From assembly GCF_000379085.1 (NCBI RefSeq), contig NZ_KB905379.1, positions 579,615-643,614 on the forward strand: 64,000 bases of DNA, in the 5' to 3' direction. The notes under the pieces were generated by a model, which searched no databases, was not told where the DNA came from, and saw only the letters and a program-made list of their open reading frames with translations. How positions within the stretch are numbered: position 1 is the first letter of the stretch; each line of letters starts with the position of its first letter. Shown piece after piece: positions 26,012 through 34,101 of the stretch. The DNA comes from Halomicrobium katesii DSM 19301 (lineage in GTDB: Archaea; Halobacteriota; Halobacteria; Halobacteriales; Haloarculaceae). A program made the position numbers and the translations under genes.

Positions 26012-28285
26012 TCACTGGAACGTTCGCGAGACCGTCTCGCCGTCGTCCAGTTCCGCCTCGGCGTGATCGAACCGTTCTTCGATCTCGTCGTACTGCTCTC
26101 GCACGTCCTCGTCGACGCTCGGCCCGACTTCGTCGAGCGCCTGCTCGAAGTGGTCCATCGTGATGCGGACGTTGCTGACGGAGTCGTCGATGTCGTCGGG
26201 GTCGACGCTGTTGATGAACTCCCGGGTCGCGGCCATCGAGGCCTCGCGGGCGACTGCTTCGATGTCGGCACCGACGTACCCCTCGGTCCTCCGGGCGAGC
26301 TGATCGAGGTCGACGCCGTCGGCGAGTGGCTTGCCGCGGGTGTGGACCTGGAAGATCGCCCGGCGAGCGTCCTCGTCGGGGACCGGGACGTGGACGTGGC
26401 GGTCCAGTCGTCCGGGCCGGATCAGCGCCGAGTCGATGAGGTCCGGTCGGTTGGTCGTGGCGATCACGACCACGTCCTCCATCGCTTCGAGGCCGTCCAG
26501 CTCGGTCAGGAGCTGGGAGACGACGCGTTCGCCGACCTGCGAGTCGCCGCCGCCGGAGCCGCGTTCGGCCGCGATCGAGTCGATCTCGTCGAAGAAGACG
26601 ACGGTCGGGGCGTTCTCTCGGGCCTTGCTGAACACTTCGCGGACGCCCTTCTCGGACTCGCCGACGAACTTGTTCAGCAGTTCGGGGCCCTTGATCGAGA
26701 TGAAGTTCGACTGGGCCTCGTTGGCGACGGCCTTGGCCAGCAGCGTCTTCCCGGTGCCCGGCGGGCCGTAGAGCAGGACGCCCTTGGCCGCGTTGAGGTC
26801 CATCTGCTCGAAGACCTCGGGGTACTCCAGGGGCCACTGGATCGTCTCGCGCAGACGCTCTTTCGTGTCTTCGAGGCCGCCGACCGAGTCCCAGGAGGTG
26901 TCGGGGACTTCGACGAACACTTCGCGGAGCGCGGAGGGTTCGATTCCCTTCAGCGCCTCTTTGAAGTCCTGCTTGGAGACCTCCAGCGATTCGAGCACCT
27001 CGGCGTCGATCTCGTCGGATTCGAGGTCGATGTCCGGGCGGATGCGCCGCAGGGCGTTCATCGCGCCCTCCTTGGTCAGCTGTGCGAGGTCCGCGCCGAC
27101 GAACCCGTGCGTGTTCTCGGCGTAGGATTCGAGGTCGATGTCCTCGGAGAGGGGCATCCCGCGGGTGTGGACCTGCAGGATCTCCTTGCGGCCCTCCTTG
27201 TCCGGCACGCCGATCTCGATCTCGCGGTCGAAGCGCCCGCCGCGGCGCAGTGCGGGATCGATCGCGTCGACGCGGTTGGTCGCGCCGATGACGATTACGT
27301 CACCGCGCTCGTCGAGCCCGTCCATCAGGGAGAGCAGTTGCGCGACCACGCGCCGTTCCACGTCGCCCTGGGTCTCGCCGCGCTTTGGCGCGATCGAGTC
27401 GATCTCGTCGATGAAGACGATGGCGGGGGCGTTCTCCTCGGCCTCCTCGAAGACCTCGCGGAGCTGCTCTTCGCTCTCCCCGTAGTACTTCGACATGATC
27501 TCCGGGCCGCTGATGGTCGTGAAGTGGGCGTCGATCTCGTTGGCGACGGCCTTGGCCATCAGCGTCTTCCCGGTGCCCGGCGGCCCGTGCAGGAGGACGC
27601 CTTTCGGCGGCTCGATGCCGAGCTGCTGGAACAGTTCGGGGTGGCGCATCGGCAGCTCGATCATCTCGCGGACCTGTTCGAGTTCGCTGTCGAGGCCGCC
27701 GATGTCCTCGTAGGCCACGTCCGGCGTGGCTTCGCCGCCGCCCTCGGTCGGGGCGTCGCCCGCAATCTGTTCGGCCGGCTTCTCGCTGACCTCGATGTCG
27801 GTCTGGTCGGTCACCACGACGGTCCCCGAGGGGTCGGTCTCGGCGATCCGCAGCGGGATCTTCTGGCCGCTCATGCTCGAAAGCGGACCGAGCCCGAAGC
27901 TCACGGGCACCGTCTGGCCCTGCGTGACCGCCTGGCCGCTGAGGTTGTTGCGGATCATCGGACCGACGTTGCCCCGCACCCGGAGGTTCTGGGGCAGGGC
28001 GACGGTGACCCGCTTTGCGACCTGTACGTCTGCCTTCTCGACCTCGATCTGGTCGTCGATGCCGACGCCGGCTTCCTGCCGGAGCTGGCCGTCGATCCGG
28101 ACGACGTTCTTGCCGCTGTCTTCGGGGTAGCCGGGCCAGACACGGGCGACCGCGCGACCGCCGTCGCCGTCGATGACGATGTAGTCGCCGTTCTCCAGGT
28201 CCATCTCGTCCATCGCTGCACGGTCGACGGCCGCGAGACCGCGCCCGGCGTCTTTCTGCTTGAGTGGTTTGACTGTAAGTTTCAT
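26012..28285 (-). CDS. cdc48: CDC48/VAT AAA+ unfoldase
   Basis: 757 residues. Hexameric ATPase that unfolds and extracts proteins and feeds the proteasome. The N domain (1-185) has the double-psi barrel and VatN parts. D1 has Walker A GPPGTGKT at 234-241 and Walker B FIDEID at 291-296; D2 has Walker A at 507-514 and Walker B FFDEID. Both arginine-finger regions ([17 protein letters not shown]) are intact. The C-terminal tail is acidic. Its start overlaps the stop of a small upstream protein by one base (TGATG), so the two are translated together. Complete and typical; haloarchaea carry several paralogues. Confidence 0.95.
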   Translation of the reverse strand: MKLTVKPLKQKDAGRGLAAVDRAAMDEMDLENGDYIVIDGDGGRAVARVWPGYPEDSGKNVVRIDGQLRQEAGVGIDDQIEVEKADVQVAKRVTVALPQNLRVRGNVGPMIRNNLSGQAVTQGQTVPVSFGLGPLSSMSGQKIPLRIAETDPSGTVVVTDQTDIEVSEKPAEQIAGDAPTEGGGEATPDVAYEDIGGLDSELEQVREMIELPMRHPELFQQLGIEPPKGVLLHGPPGTGKTLMAKAVANEIDAHFTTISGPEIMSKYYGESEEQLREVFEEAEENAPAIVFIDEIDSIAPKRGETQGDVERRVVAQLLSLMDGLDERGDVIVIGATNRVDAIDPALRRGGRFDREIEIGVPDKEGRKEILQVHTRGMPLSEDIDLESYAENTHGFVGADLAQLTKEGAMNALRRIRPDIDLESDEIDAEVLESLEVSKQDFKEALKGIEPSALREVFVEVPDTSWDSVGGLEDTKERLRETIQWPLEYPEVFEQMDLNAAKGVLLYGPPGTGKTLLAKAVANEAQSNFISIKGPELLNKFVGESEKGVREVFSKARENAPTVVFFDEIDSIAAERGSGGGDSQVGERVVSQLLTELDGLEAMEDVVVIATTNRPDLIDSALIRPGRLDRHVHVPVPDEDARRAIFQVHTRGKPLADGVDLDQLARRTEGYVGADIEAVAREASMAATREFINSVDPDDIDDSVSNVRITMDHFEQALDEVGPSVDEDVREQYDEIEERFDHAEAELDDGETVSRTFQ

Positions 28286-28524
28286 CAGTGGGACACCTCG
28301 CTCATCTCGACAGTGAGAACCCCATTCCGGATAAACGCTCGTGCGTCACCGGACGGGAGATCGAAGTCGTACTGCTCGTCACCGACGACGACGGTCGCGG
28401 TGTCGTCGACGACGTCGACCGTCGCATCGCCGGTGATACCGATGTCAGCCGCGAGAACGACCGCGTCGTCGTACTCGTAGCGTCGTAGCGGGGCATCGCC
28501 GACAAGCTGCTGTTGGTCAGTCAT
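28285..28524 (-). CDS. Small protein with alpha-crystallin-like strands, upstream of cdc48
   Basis: 79 residues. A beta-strand-rich sequence ending [16 protein letters not shown] resembles the end of an alpha-crystallin/Hsp20 domain, where the pattern (D/N)GVLTV(E/K) is common, but it is shorter than the usual 100-residue domain. It is the first gene of the cdc48 unit, with a strong TATA box at 28547-28557 and essentially no leader, and its stop overlaps the cdc48 start. An adaptor or co-chaperone role for CDC48 is an inference from coupling and fold hint; I recall haloarchaeal homologues annotated only as DUF7127. Confidence 0.6.
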   Translation of the reverse strand: MTDQQQLVGDAPLRRYEYDDAVVLAADIGITGDATVDVVDDTATVVVGDEQYDFDLPSGDARAFIRNGVLTVEMSEVSH

Positions 28525-28546
28525 GCTAACTACGAGTTAGTGGGAC

Positions 28547-28557
28547 AAATATATAAA
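28547..28557 (-). promoter_or_regulatory. TATA box of the cdc48 operon
   Basis: Minus-strand ATTTATATATT is centred about 27 bases upstream of the ATG at 28524, an excellent match to the archaeal TATA box and spacing for a leaderless mRNA. Confidence 0.7.
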
Positions 28558-28668
28558 TCCTTCGCCGAAAACCGCAATAAGGCGTTCGACCAGACGAAGA
28601 ACCCACTGATTGCGGTTCACACCGGTCCCGGCCCCACCACTATACGGGACCCCCGCGAAAGCGGTGGC

Positions 28669-29460
28669 ATGGAGACGGTCGAACACCACGGACGGACGAC
28701 GGCGTACCGGTCCGTCACCGGCGAGGGCGAGAGCGCCACAGTACTGTACGTCCACGGCAGCGCCAGCACCCACGCGCTCTGGAGCCAGCAGTACGCGCCG
28801 AGTGGTCCGGCGTCGTCGGCCGCTGCGCTCGATCTGAGCGGTCACGGTGCGAGCGAGGACATCGACACCGCACCGGGTGAAGCGACGCTGACGAGCTACG
28901 TCGACGACGTGGTGGCCGTCGCCGAAGTGACGGACGCGACGGTCCTGGTCGGCAACTCGCTCGGCGGTGCGGTCGCACTGGCGACGGTCCTGCGGCGCGC
29001 CGTCCCGCTCGACGGGCTCGTCCTCGCCGGCAGCGGCGCGACGCTCCCAGTCGTCCAGACGCTCCGAGACGACCTGGCGGCCGACTTCGAGGCCGCCGTC
29101 TCGTTCCTGCACGGCGAGGACATGCTCTTGCACGACCCGCCCGAGCGTGCGCGCGAGCACTCCATCGAGACGATGCGTGCCGTCGGACAGTCGGTGACAC
29201 GGCGAGACTTCGAGACCTGCCATCGATTCGACGTGCGAGACCGACTCGACACCGTGGACGTGCCGACGCTGGCGCTGTGTGGCGAACACGACCGGCTCAC
29301 GCCGCCGTCCTACCACGAGACCCTCGCGGAGAAGATTCCGCGAGGAGGGTGCGAGACCGTTCCCGACGCGGCACACCTCGCGATGGTCGAGCGGCCGGCG
29401 CGGTTCAACGACGCCGTCGCAACGTTTCTCCGCGATATCGAACCCACTCCATCGTCGTGA
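28669..29460 (+). CDS. Alpha/beta hydrolase
   Basis: 263 residues from the ATG at 28669, about 25 bases after a TATA-like ACTATACG. The catalytic triad is S97 in GNSLGG, D208 in GEHDRLTP and H236 in DAAHLAMVE, with the oxyanion segment HGSAS at 29-33. The lid region lies around 130-190. Substrate cannot be told: esters, lactones or acyl-CoA-derived compounds are possible. Divergent from the cdc48 unit with 143 bases between. Monocistronic. Confidence 0.85.
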   Translation: METVEHHGRTTAYRSVTGEGESATVLYVHGSASTHALWSQQYAPSGPASSAAALDLSGHGASEDIDTAPGEATLTSYVDDVVAVAEVTDATVLVGNSLGGAVALATVLRRAVPLDGLVLAGSGATLPVVQTLRDDLAADFEAAVSFLHGEDMLLHDPPERAREHSIETMRAVGQSVTRRDFETCHRFDVRDRLDTVDVPTLALCGEHDRLTPPSYHETLAEKIPRGGCETVPDAAHLAMVERPARFNDAVATFLRDIEPTPSS

Positions 29461-29597
29461 CGCCGCTTCGGTCGTCGAAACGGCCCTGGCTACTGGTCAG
29501 TGAGTGGCGGATCTTTCAGGTGACCAGAACGTACTGATTTCGGCGGGGTGCATGTGACCAGTTCGTGTGGCGGGCAGTCGACGGTGACAGGACACGA

Positions 29598-29717
29598 TTA
29601 GAGCAGTTTCGGAATGACAAAAAGTAGCACGAATCCGACGACGATCGCGACCGCAGTCCAGAAAACGAATTGTGTTAGTTGCTCTTTTCGTTCAGGGCCG
29701 GGCTCGTCTTCTGACAT
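29598..29717 (-). CDS. 39-residue single-pass membrane protein
   Basis: Read directly from the minus strand: MSEDEPGPERKEQ opens an acidic 13-residue head followed by LTQFVFWTAVAIVVGFVLL as one transmembrane helix and a short VIPKLL tail, then TAA at 29600-29598. The composition and the clean helix argue for a real gene although it is very short. It is 46 bases from the stop of panB, in the same direction and downstream. The function is unknown; small haloarchaeal proteins of this shape occur widely. Confidence 0.55.
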   Translation of the reverse strand: MSEDEPGPERKEQLTQFVFWTAVAIVVGFVLLFVIPKLL

Positions 29718-29762
29718 GTTCTGGCATTCCCGTGCAGCGTATTCAATCTTTCAGGCCGGCGA

Positions 29763-30569
29763 TCAGTACAGGTCGTCCAGTTCGTCCTCGACGTAGCTGT
29801 GTTCGTCGGCCGGGAAGGTGCCGTCTTCGACGGCGTCGACGTACCCCTCGATCGCGGACGCCATCTCGCCGCGCACGTCGCCAAAGCGCTTCGAGAAGGG
29901 GGCTACGTCCTCAGAGAGGCCGATCACCTCGTCGACGGTCAGGACCTGGCCGTCGCAGTCGGGGCCGGCACCGATGCCGATCGTCGGAATGTCGAGCGCG
30001 TCCGTGACCGCCGCGCCGAGGTTCGCCGGGACGTGTTCGAGGACGAGCGAGAACGCGCCGGCCTCCTCGTGGGCCTGCGCGAGTTCGACGATCTCCGTCG
30101 CGGACTCCTCGTCGGTGCCCTGGCGGAACAGTCCGGTCTCGTTCTCGCGCTGTGGAGTCAGTCCGAGATGTGCCTGGACCGGGATGCCCAGTTGCGTCAG
30201 CCGACGAGTGAGGTCGACGGTGTGGGGACCGGATTCGAGTTTGACCCCGTCCGCGCCCGCCTCCTTGACCATGCGACCGCAGTTCTGTATCGCCTCGGCC
30301 TCGTCGGCACCGTACGAGAGGAAGGGCATGTCCGCGAGCACGAACACGTCCGCTGTGGCCCGCGCGACCGCAGCGGTGTGGCTGGCGATCTCCTCGACGG
30401 TGACCGGCAGCGTCGAGTCGTGTCCCAGACGGAGGTTCCCGACCGAGTCGCCGACCAGCGCGATGTCGACGCCGGCCTCGTCGAGCACCGTCGCGGTCGG
30501 TGCGTCGTAGGCCGTCAGCATCGTCACCGGCTCCTCACCTGCCTTCGCGCGAATGTCCTTGGCCCGCAT
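29763..30569 (-). CDS. panB: 3-methyl-2-oxobutanoate hydroxymethyltransferase
   Basis: 268 residues from the ATG at 30569; an earlier frame start is less natural than MRAKDIRAKAGE. Converts 2-oxoisovalerate and methylene-tetrahydrofolate (or its archaeal pterin equivalent) to ketopantoate in the coenzyme A pathway. The metal-binding Asp residues are in VGDSVGN and LADMPF, and the catalytic Glu lies in LVLEHVPAN. VKLESG, PVQAHLGLTPQ and TIGIGAGPDCDGQV are typical. Length matches the family. Monocistronic or with the 39-residue membrane protein downstream. Confidence 0.93.
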   Translation of the reverse strand: MRAKDIRAKAGEEPVTMLTAYDAPTATVLDEAGVDIALVGDSVGNLRLGHDSTLPVTVEEIASHTAAVARATADVFVLADMPFLSYGADEAEAIQNCGRMVKEAGADGVKLESGPHTVDLTRRLTQLGIPVQAHLGLTPQRENETGLFRQGTDEESATEIVELAQAHEEAGAFSLVLEHVPANLGAAVTDALDIPTIGIGAGPDCDGQVLTVDEVIGLSEDVAPFSKRFGDVRGEMASAIEGYVDAVEDGTFPADEHSYVEDELDDLY

Positions 30570-30675
30570 GGCTTGGGCTGGGACCCCCCGGCGCATAAGC
30601 CCTGCCATGCACTCACAGGCACCCGCGTTCGACGGTTCCGTAACTGATTAGCGCCGGACACCACGAGTGTGTGCC

Positions 30676-30903
30676 ATGCCACACGTCGAGGAGACGGACC
30701 CGGATGGCGTCGACTTCGGCTGGGTCATGCAGACGACCTTCGTGACGACCATCCTGGTCGGCGCGCCGATCGTCGCTACCCTCTCGCTGTTCGTCCAGTT
30801 GACGGGCTGGGCGGAGTGGGCCGAGTTCGCGATCCGGGTGGGTGCCGTCGTCTGGTTCTGTACCGCCGCCGGTGTGTACGCCTACGCACGCTACAGGGAG
30901 TGA
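30676..30903 (+). CDS. Small two-helix membrane protein (DUF5822-like)
   Basis: 75 residues from the ATG at 30676. The DGVDFGWVMQTTFVTTILVG opening and a second helix (about 49-70) form a hairpin in the membrane; both ends face the same side. I recall haloarchaeal homologues as DUF5822, without known function. Its last 13 bases overlap the end of the convergent HAD gene. Confidence 0.65.
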   Translation: MPHVEETDPDGVDFGWVMQTTFVTTILVGAPIVATLSLFVQLTGWAEWAEFAIRVGAVVWFCTAAGVYAYARYRE

Positions 30904-31427
30904 CGCTCGTTGACCCACTGGAAGTCCATCGACGCGCGTCGCGCGGCGGTCGCGTCGCCCTCCGAGTCGCCGACGAACAGGGCCGCCGACGGGGACACGC
31001 CGAACTCCGCGAGCAGGGCCCGGAGCGGGGCCGGATCGGGTTTGTACGCCGACAGGGAGTCGCGGCCGACGACGGCATCGACGTGACCGTCGACGCCATG
31101 TGTCTCCAGGGCGATCCGACAGGCGGCCTCGCAGTTGAGCGAACACACGCCGACGGGAACGTCCAGGGGCAGTTCGTCGAGCAGCGAGAGTCGCTCCGAG
31201 TCGCGCGCACCCGGTCGCTCGTGATCGGCGATAACGGACTCGACCGCGTCGCGGTGGCCCCGCTCCTCCGAGAGTTCGAGCATCTCCCACAGCGAGTGGC
31301 CCGCCGCGTCGACGCCGCGTTCTCGCAACACGTCGTCGACGTCGCTCGCGACCGCGTCCCAGTCGACCGCCAGACGCACGAGCGTGCCATCGAGGTCGTA
31401 GACGACGGCGTCGTAGTCGGCGCTCAT
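30891..31427 (-). CDS. HAD-family hydrolase (phosphoglycolate-phosphatase-like)
   Basis: 178 residues from the ATG at 31427. Motif I is VVYDLDGTLV with nucleophile D10 and acid D12, motif III Lys is in AYKPDPAP, and motif IV is FVGDSEGD. The helical cap between motifs I and II is of the C1 type. Such enzymes dephosphorylate small sugar phosphates or nucleotides; the substrate is not decidable. It converges on a small membrane protein with a 13-base overlap. Complete. Confidence 0.85.
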   Translation of the reverse strand: MSADYDAVVYDLDGTLVRLAVDWDAVASDVDDVLRERGVDAAGHSLWEMLELSEERGHRDAVESVIADHERPGARDSERLSLLDELPLDVPVGVCSLNCEAACRIALETHGVDGHVDAVVGRDSLSAYKPDPAPLRALLAEFGVSPSAALFVGDSEGDATAARRASMDFQWVNERHSL

Positions 31428-31464
31428 GTGCGGGCGCACGACCCCGACGGACAAGAGCGTTCGG

Positions 31465-32595
31465 TCACTCCCCTAGGAGTGCCCGAGCGATGACGTTCTT
31501 CTGGATCTGGCTCGTCCCCTCGTAGATCGTCGTCACCTTGGCGTCCCGGTAGAACCGCTCGACGTCGAACTCGGTCGTGTAGCCGTAGCCGCCGTGGAGC
31601 TGGACGGCCTGCTGGGTCACGTCGACGGCTCCCTCGGTCGCGAAGTACTTCGCGACGCTCGCGCTCGTACGGGCGTCCTCGCCGCGGTCCATGGCCCGCG
31701 CCGCCGCGTGCGTCAGCTCGCGGCCGGCCCGGACGGTCGTCTCCATCTCCGCGATCGTGTGCCGGACGCTCTGGATGTCGCCGATCGGGCCGTCGAACTG
31801 CTCGCGTTCCGTGACGTAGTCGACCGTCTCGTCGAGGGCCGCCTGCGAGAGACCGACCGCCTGCGCGGCGATACCGACCCGTCCGCCGGTCAGGATCGAC
31901 AGAGCGGCAGCGAGCCCGCGGCCCTCCTCGGTGAGGCGGTACCGCTCTGGCACGCGGACCCCATCCAGCGTCAGCGTCGTCGTGTCGCTGGCTCGCAGCC
32001 CCAGCTTCTCCTCTTTCGAACCGACGGTCAGTCCGTCGCTGTCCTTCGGGACGAGAAACTGGGTGACCGAGTTCGGATCGTCCGGGTCGGTCTTCGCGAA
32101 GACGATCACGACTCCGGAGCGCTGTCCGTTCGTGATCCAGGCCTTCTCCCCGTCGATCACGTACTCGTCGCCCTCGCGGCGCGCGACGGTGCTCATCTGT
32201 CGCGGATTCGATCCCGTATCGGGCTCGGAGAGAGCGAAGGCCCCGACCGGACGGCCCGCGACCATGTCCGGGAGCCACGCCTCCCGGAGCTGCTCGTCTC
32301 CGAAGGTCGCGAGACAGGAGGTCGCGAGACAGTGGACCGACAGCGCGGTCGCCACCGCCAGCGAGCCGTGGGCGACGGCCTCGTTCACGACCGCGTACGT
32401 CTGCCGGTCCACGTCGAGGCCGCCGTAGGCTTCGGGCACCATCAGGCCGGTCACGTCGATCTCGGCCAGCGTGTCCCAGGCGTCCTCGGGGAACGTCTGC
32501 TCGCGGTCACACTCGCGTGCGACCGGCCTGATCTCCTCGTTGGCGACTTCGCGGACGGTGTCACGGATAGCACGCTGCTCGGACGAGAGCTCCAT
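31465..32595 (-). CDS. Acyl-CoA dehydrogenase
   Basis: 376 residues. FAD-dependent enzyme introducing the trans-2 double bond in acyl-CoA. FAD and substrate segments are FALSEPDTGSN, WITNG and LGLRASDTT; the catalytic Glu is in the C-terminal IYEGTSQIQ. The helical C-terminal domain includes [21 protein letters not shown] second family member is at 42534-43691, about 50% similar by eye. It is not in an operon with other beta-oxidation genes. Chain-length preference is not predictable. Confidence 0.9.
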   Translation of the reverse strand: MELSSEQRAIRDTVREVANEEIRPVARECDREQTFPEDAWDTLAEIDVTGLMVPEAYGGLDVDRQTYAVVNEAVAHGSLAVATALSVHCLATSCLATFGDEQLREAWLPDMVAGRPVGAFALSEPDTGSNPRQMSTVARREGDEYVIDGEKAWITNGQRSGVVIVFAKTDPDDPNSVTQFLVPKDSDGLTVGSKEEKLGLRASDTTTLTLDGVRVPERYRLTEEGRGLAAALSILTGGRVGIAAQAVGLSQAALDETVDYVTEREQFDGPIGDIQSVRHTIAEMETTVRAGRELTHAAARAMDRGEDARTSASVAKYFATEGAVDVTQQAVQLHGGYGYTTEFDVERFYRDAKVTTIYEGTSQIQKNVIARALLGE

Positions 32596-32640
32596 ACGCC
32601 ACGTACAGCTCCATTGCCAATAGGTGCCACGGCGCGACCG

Positions 32641-33141
32641 TCACTCGGCCAGCTCGATATCGAGAAAGTCTTCGAGCTTCGCGACGACCGAACCGCCGAC
32701 GCCGGCCTGCGTCGCACGGCCCTGTTCGACGGCGAGAACGTCGGATTCGTCGACAGCCAGCTCTTCGGCCAGCTCCTGGGTCTGGAGGCCCGCGTCCTGG
32801 CGGGCCTCGGTGACCACGGAACCGTAATCAGAGACGAGATACGGGAGCTGATCGTCCTCGTAGTTCGCGCCGTCCTCCCAGTCGGAGGCGTCGGGCTGCT
32901 GTGCGTCGGCCATCTTGGCCGCGTTCTGGGCCGCACGGCGCTTTCGATCGGTGTCTCGATCACTGCGAGAACCGTCCGACGATTCGGCTTTCGAGGTCTC
33001 GCCGTGCTGAGAGCAGTCCGCACACACCTGCAGCGTCGCCCCCGCCACGTTCGCCGTTTCGAGGTCGGCGTCGGACGCACCACAGAGTTCACAGCTCTCG
33101 CCGGCGCTGCCACTGCCACTGCCGGTCGAGTATTTTGCCAT
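32641..33141 (-). CDS. MBF1-type transcription factor (zinc ribbon plus HTH)
   Basis: 166 residues from the ATG at 33141. The N-terminus carries a zinc ribbon with CELC and CADC (about 16-37), a Ser/Arg/Asp-rich linker, and a C-terminal Xre-type helix-turn-helix (about 108-160) with ARQDAGLQTQELAEELAVDE. This is the archaeal multiprotein bridging factor 1 layout, a general transcription-associated factor that also binds ribosomes in archaea. It lies 133 bases from the tRNA-Leu gene and is divergent from it. Confident. Confidence 0.88.
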   Translation of the reverse strand: MAKYSTGSGSGSAGESCELCGASDADLETANVAGATLQVCADCSQHGETSKAESSDGSRSDRDTDRKRRAAQNAAKMADAQQPDASDWEDGANYEDDQLPYLVSDYGSVVTEARQDAGLQTQELAEELAVDESDVLAVEQGRATQAGVGGSVVAKLEDFLDIELAE

Positions 33142-33273
33142 GCGGGCCGTAGCGGACCGAACGTATTTGAAATGCCCGCTTTGTCGCGAGTGTGAGAGGT
33201 TCGCGTGGAGAGTCGCAAACGAAAGCGCTTTTACCCAACCACGGAATAGGACTGAATGCGCACGACGCAACGA

Positions 33274-33358
<85 letters not shown>

Positions 33359-33412
33359 TTCTTGCTGCGAACAAACTCGTGAGCAGCAGAAATGGGACGA
33401 GCGGATTCGAGC
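33359..33412 (+). ncRNA. Post-tRNA structured element, copy at tRNA-Leu
   Basis: Directly after the tRNA, TGCTGC and GCAGCA close a hairpin over the 14-base loop GAACAAACTCGTGA; it is followed by ATGGGACGAGCGGATTCGAG, an inverted T-arm-like stretch. The same order occurs after tRNA-Glu with a different stem, and in modified form after the tRNA at 33976. It could be a trailer processing signal, a terminator or a stable RNA. Confidence 0.5.
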
Positions 33413-33768
33413 CCCCACAGTGTCCGACTCGACTACTTCGGGAGAGTCGCCACGGTGCCGGTGACCGCTCGTCAGCACTGGGGAGAACACCCGAACGGTA
33501 CTGTCAGAGACGAGAGAACAGCGATCGTTCGCCCCAATTATCTACATTGATACTTGGCCGACGCATTTATTACCATCCATCGATAATGCGTAAGTACGGC
33601 ACCATCCCGGTGCCAGCACCCACCACCACCCACCACCCCTTTCCTACGCTTTTCACGATCGATAGCCGAAGGACTCGTACGAGACACGATCTCACCGGCC
33701 GCCAGCCTCGCGTCGTGTGACACAGTTCGAGACGAAGGCACCGACAGCGCGGCGTCGCTCGCCGCCGG
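33413..33768. other. Gene-poor stretch between tRNA-Leu element and tandem repeats
   Basis: I see no credible protein gene here. It holds a small AT-rich zone at about 33540-33590 with a hairpin CGCATTTAT...ATAATGCG, a hairpin GGCACC-ATCCC-GGTGCC near 33597-33613, and a CA/CC-rich run at about 33615-33640. Open frames through it have Ser/Thr/His-rich, non-acidic products unlike haloarchaeal proteins. Confidence 0.5.
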
Positions 33769-33998
33769 ATGGAAGGGGCGGGATTCGAACCAGAGGAAGA
33801 CTCAGGTCGTTCGTCTGCCAGGGCGCGAATCCGCGCGTCACCATCGGCTCTGCACTGTCGTTCGGAGCACGATGGAAGGGGCGGGATTCGAACCAGAGGA
33901 AGACTCGCTGCGCTCGTCTGCCAGGGCGCGAATCCGCGCGTCACCATCGGCTCCGCACTGTCGTTCGGAGCACGATGGAAGGGGCGGGATTCGAACCA
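33769..33998. repeat. Tandem 103-bp repeat built on a tRNA 3' end
   Basis: Units start at 33769 and 33872, and the third start at 33975 merges into the tRNA on the minus strand. Each begins ATGGAAGGGGCGGGATTCGA, which is the complement of the tRNA T loop and 3' acceptor. The two full units differ only in an eight-base block (AGGTCGTT against GCTGCGCT) and one further base. Read on the minus strand, each unit contains a post-tRNA-type hairpin. This looks like duplicated attachment-site-like DNA or slippage downstream of the tRNA. Confidence 0.75.
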
Positions 33999-34073
33999 CG
34001 CGAAGCCCTGAAGGGACGACCGCCGACCGATGCTGGAGTCGGTCGCGGCGCTCTACCACTGAGCCACCCTTCC
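33976..34073 (-). tRNA. Atypical tRNA or tRNA relic, isotype unresolved
   Basis: On the minus strand the acceptor GGAAGGG pairs fully with CCCTTCC, discriminator A, with a normal D arm GGCTCAGTGGTAGAGC and T loop TTCGAAT. The middle is 98 - 50 = about 48 bases and forms CCGC/GCGG plus GACCGA/TCGGTC around CTCCAGCA, then a CCC-TTCA-GGG arm. The T stem is faulty: the 5' strand reads CGTGG against CCCGC. It could be a class II tRNA, one with a short intron (CCA would then suggest Trp), or a decaying copy. Neighbouring tandem repeats copy its 3' end. Confidence 0.5.
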
Positions 34074-34101
34074 GCGGCCAGTCGTTGGGACGAGACGGGC
34101 A

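Noticed and set aside
29614..29796. Plus-strand 60-residue frame near 29.6 kb
   Set aside because: Ser-rich and without haloarchaeal composition; the minus-strand 39-residue membrane protein explains the region better.
33769..33998. Regular repeats that might be a CRISPR array
   Set aside because: Only two full units of 103 bases, without short repeat/unique spacer alternation and without cas genes; the units are copies of tRNA-derived DNA.
33976..34073. Selenocysteine tRNA (TTCA in a hairpin loop, long arms)
   Set aside because: Haloarchaea are not known to use selenocysteine; the loop is only four bases and the acceptor is seven, not nine, base pairs.
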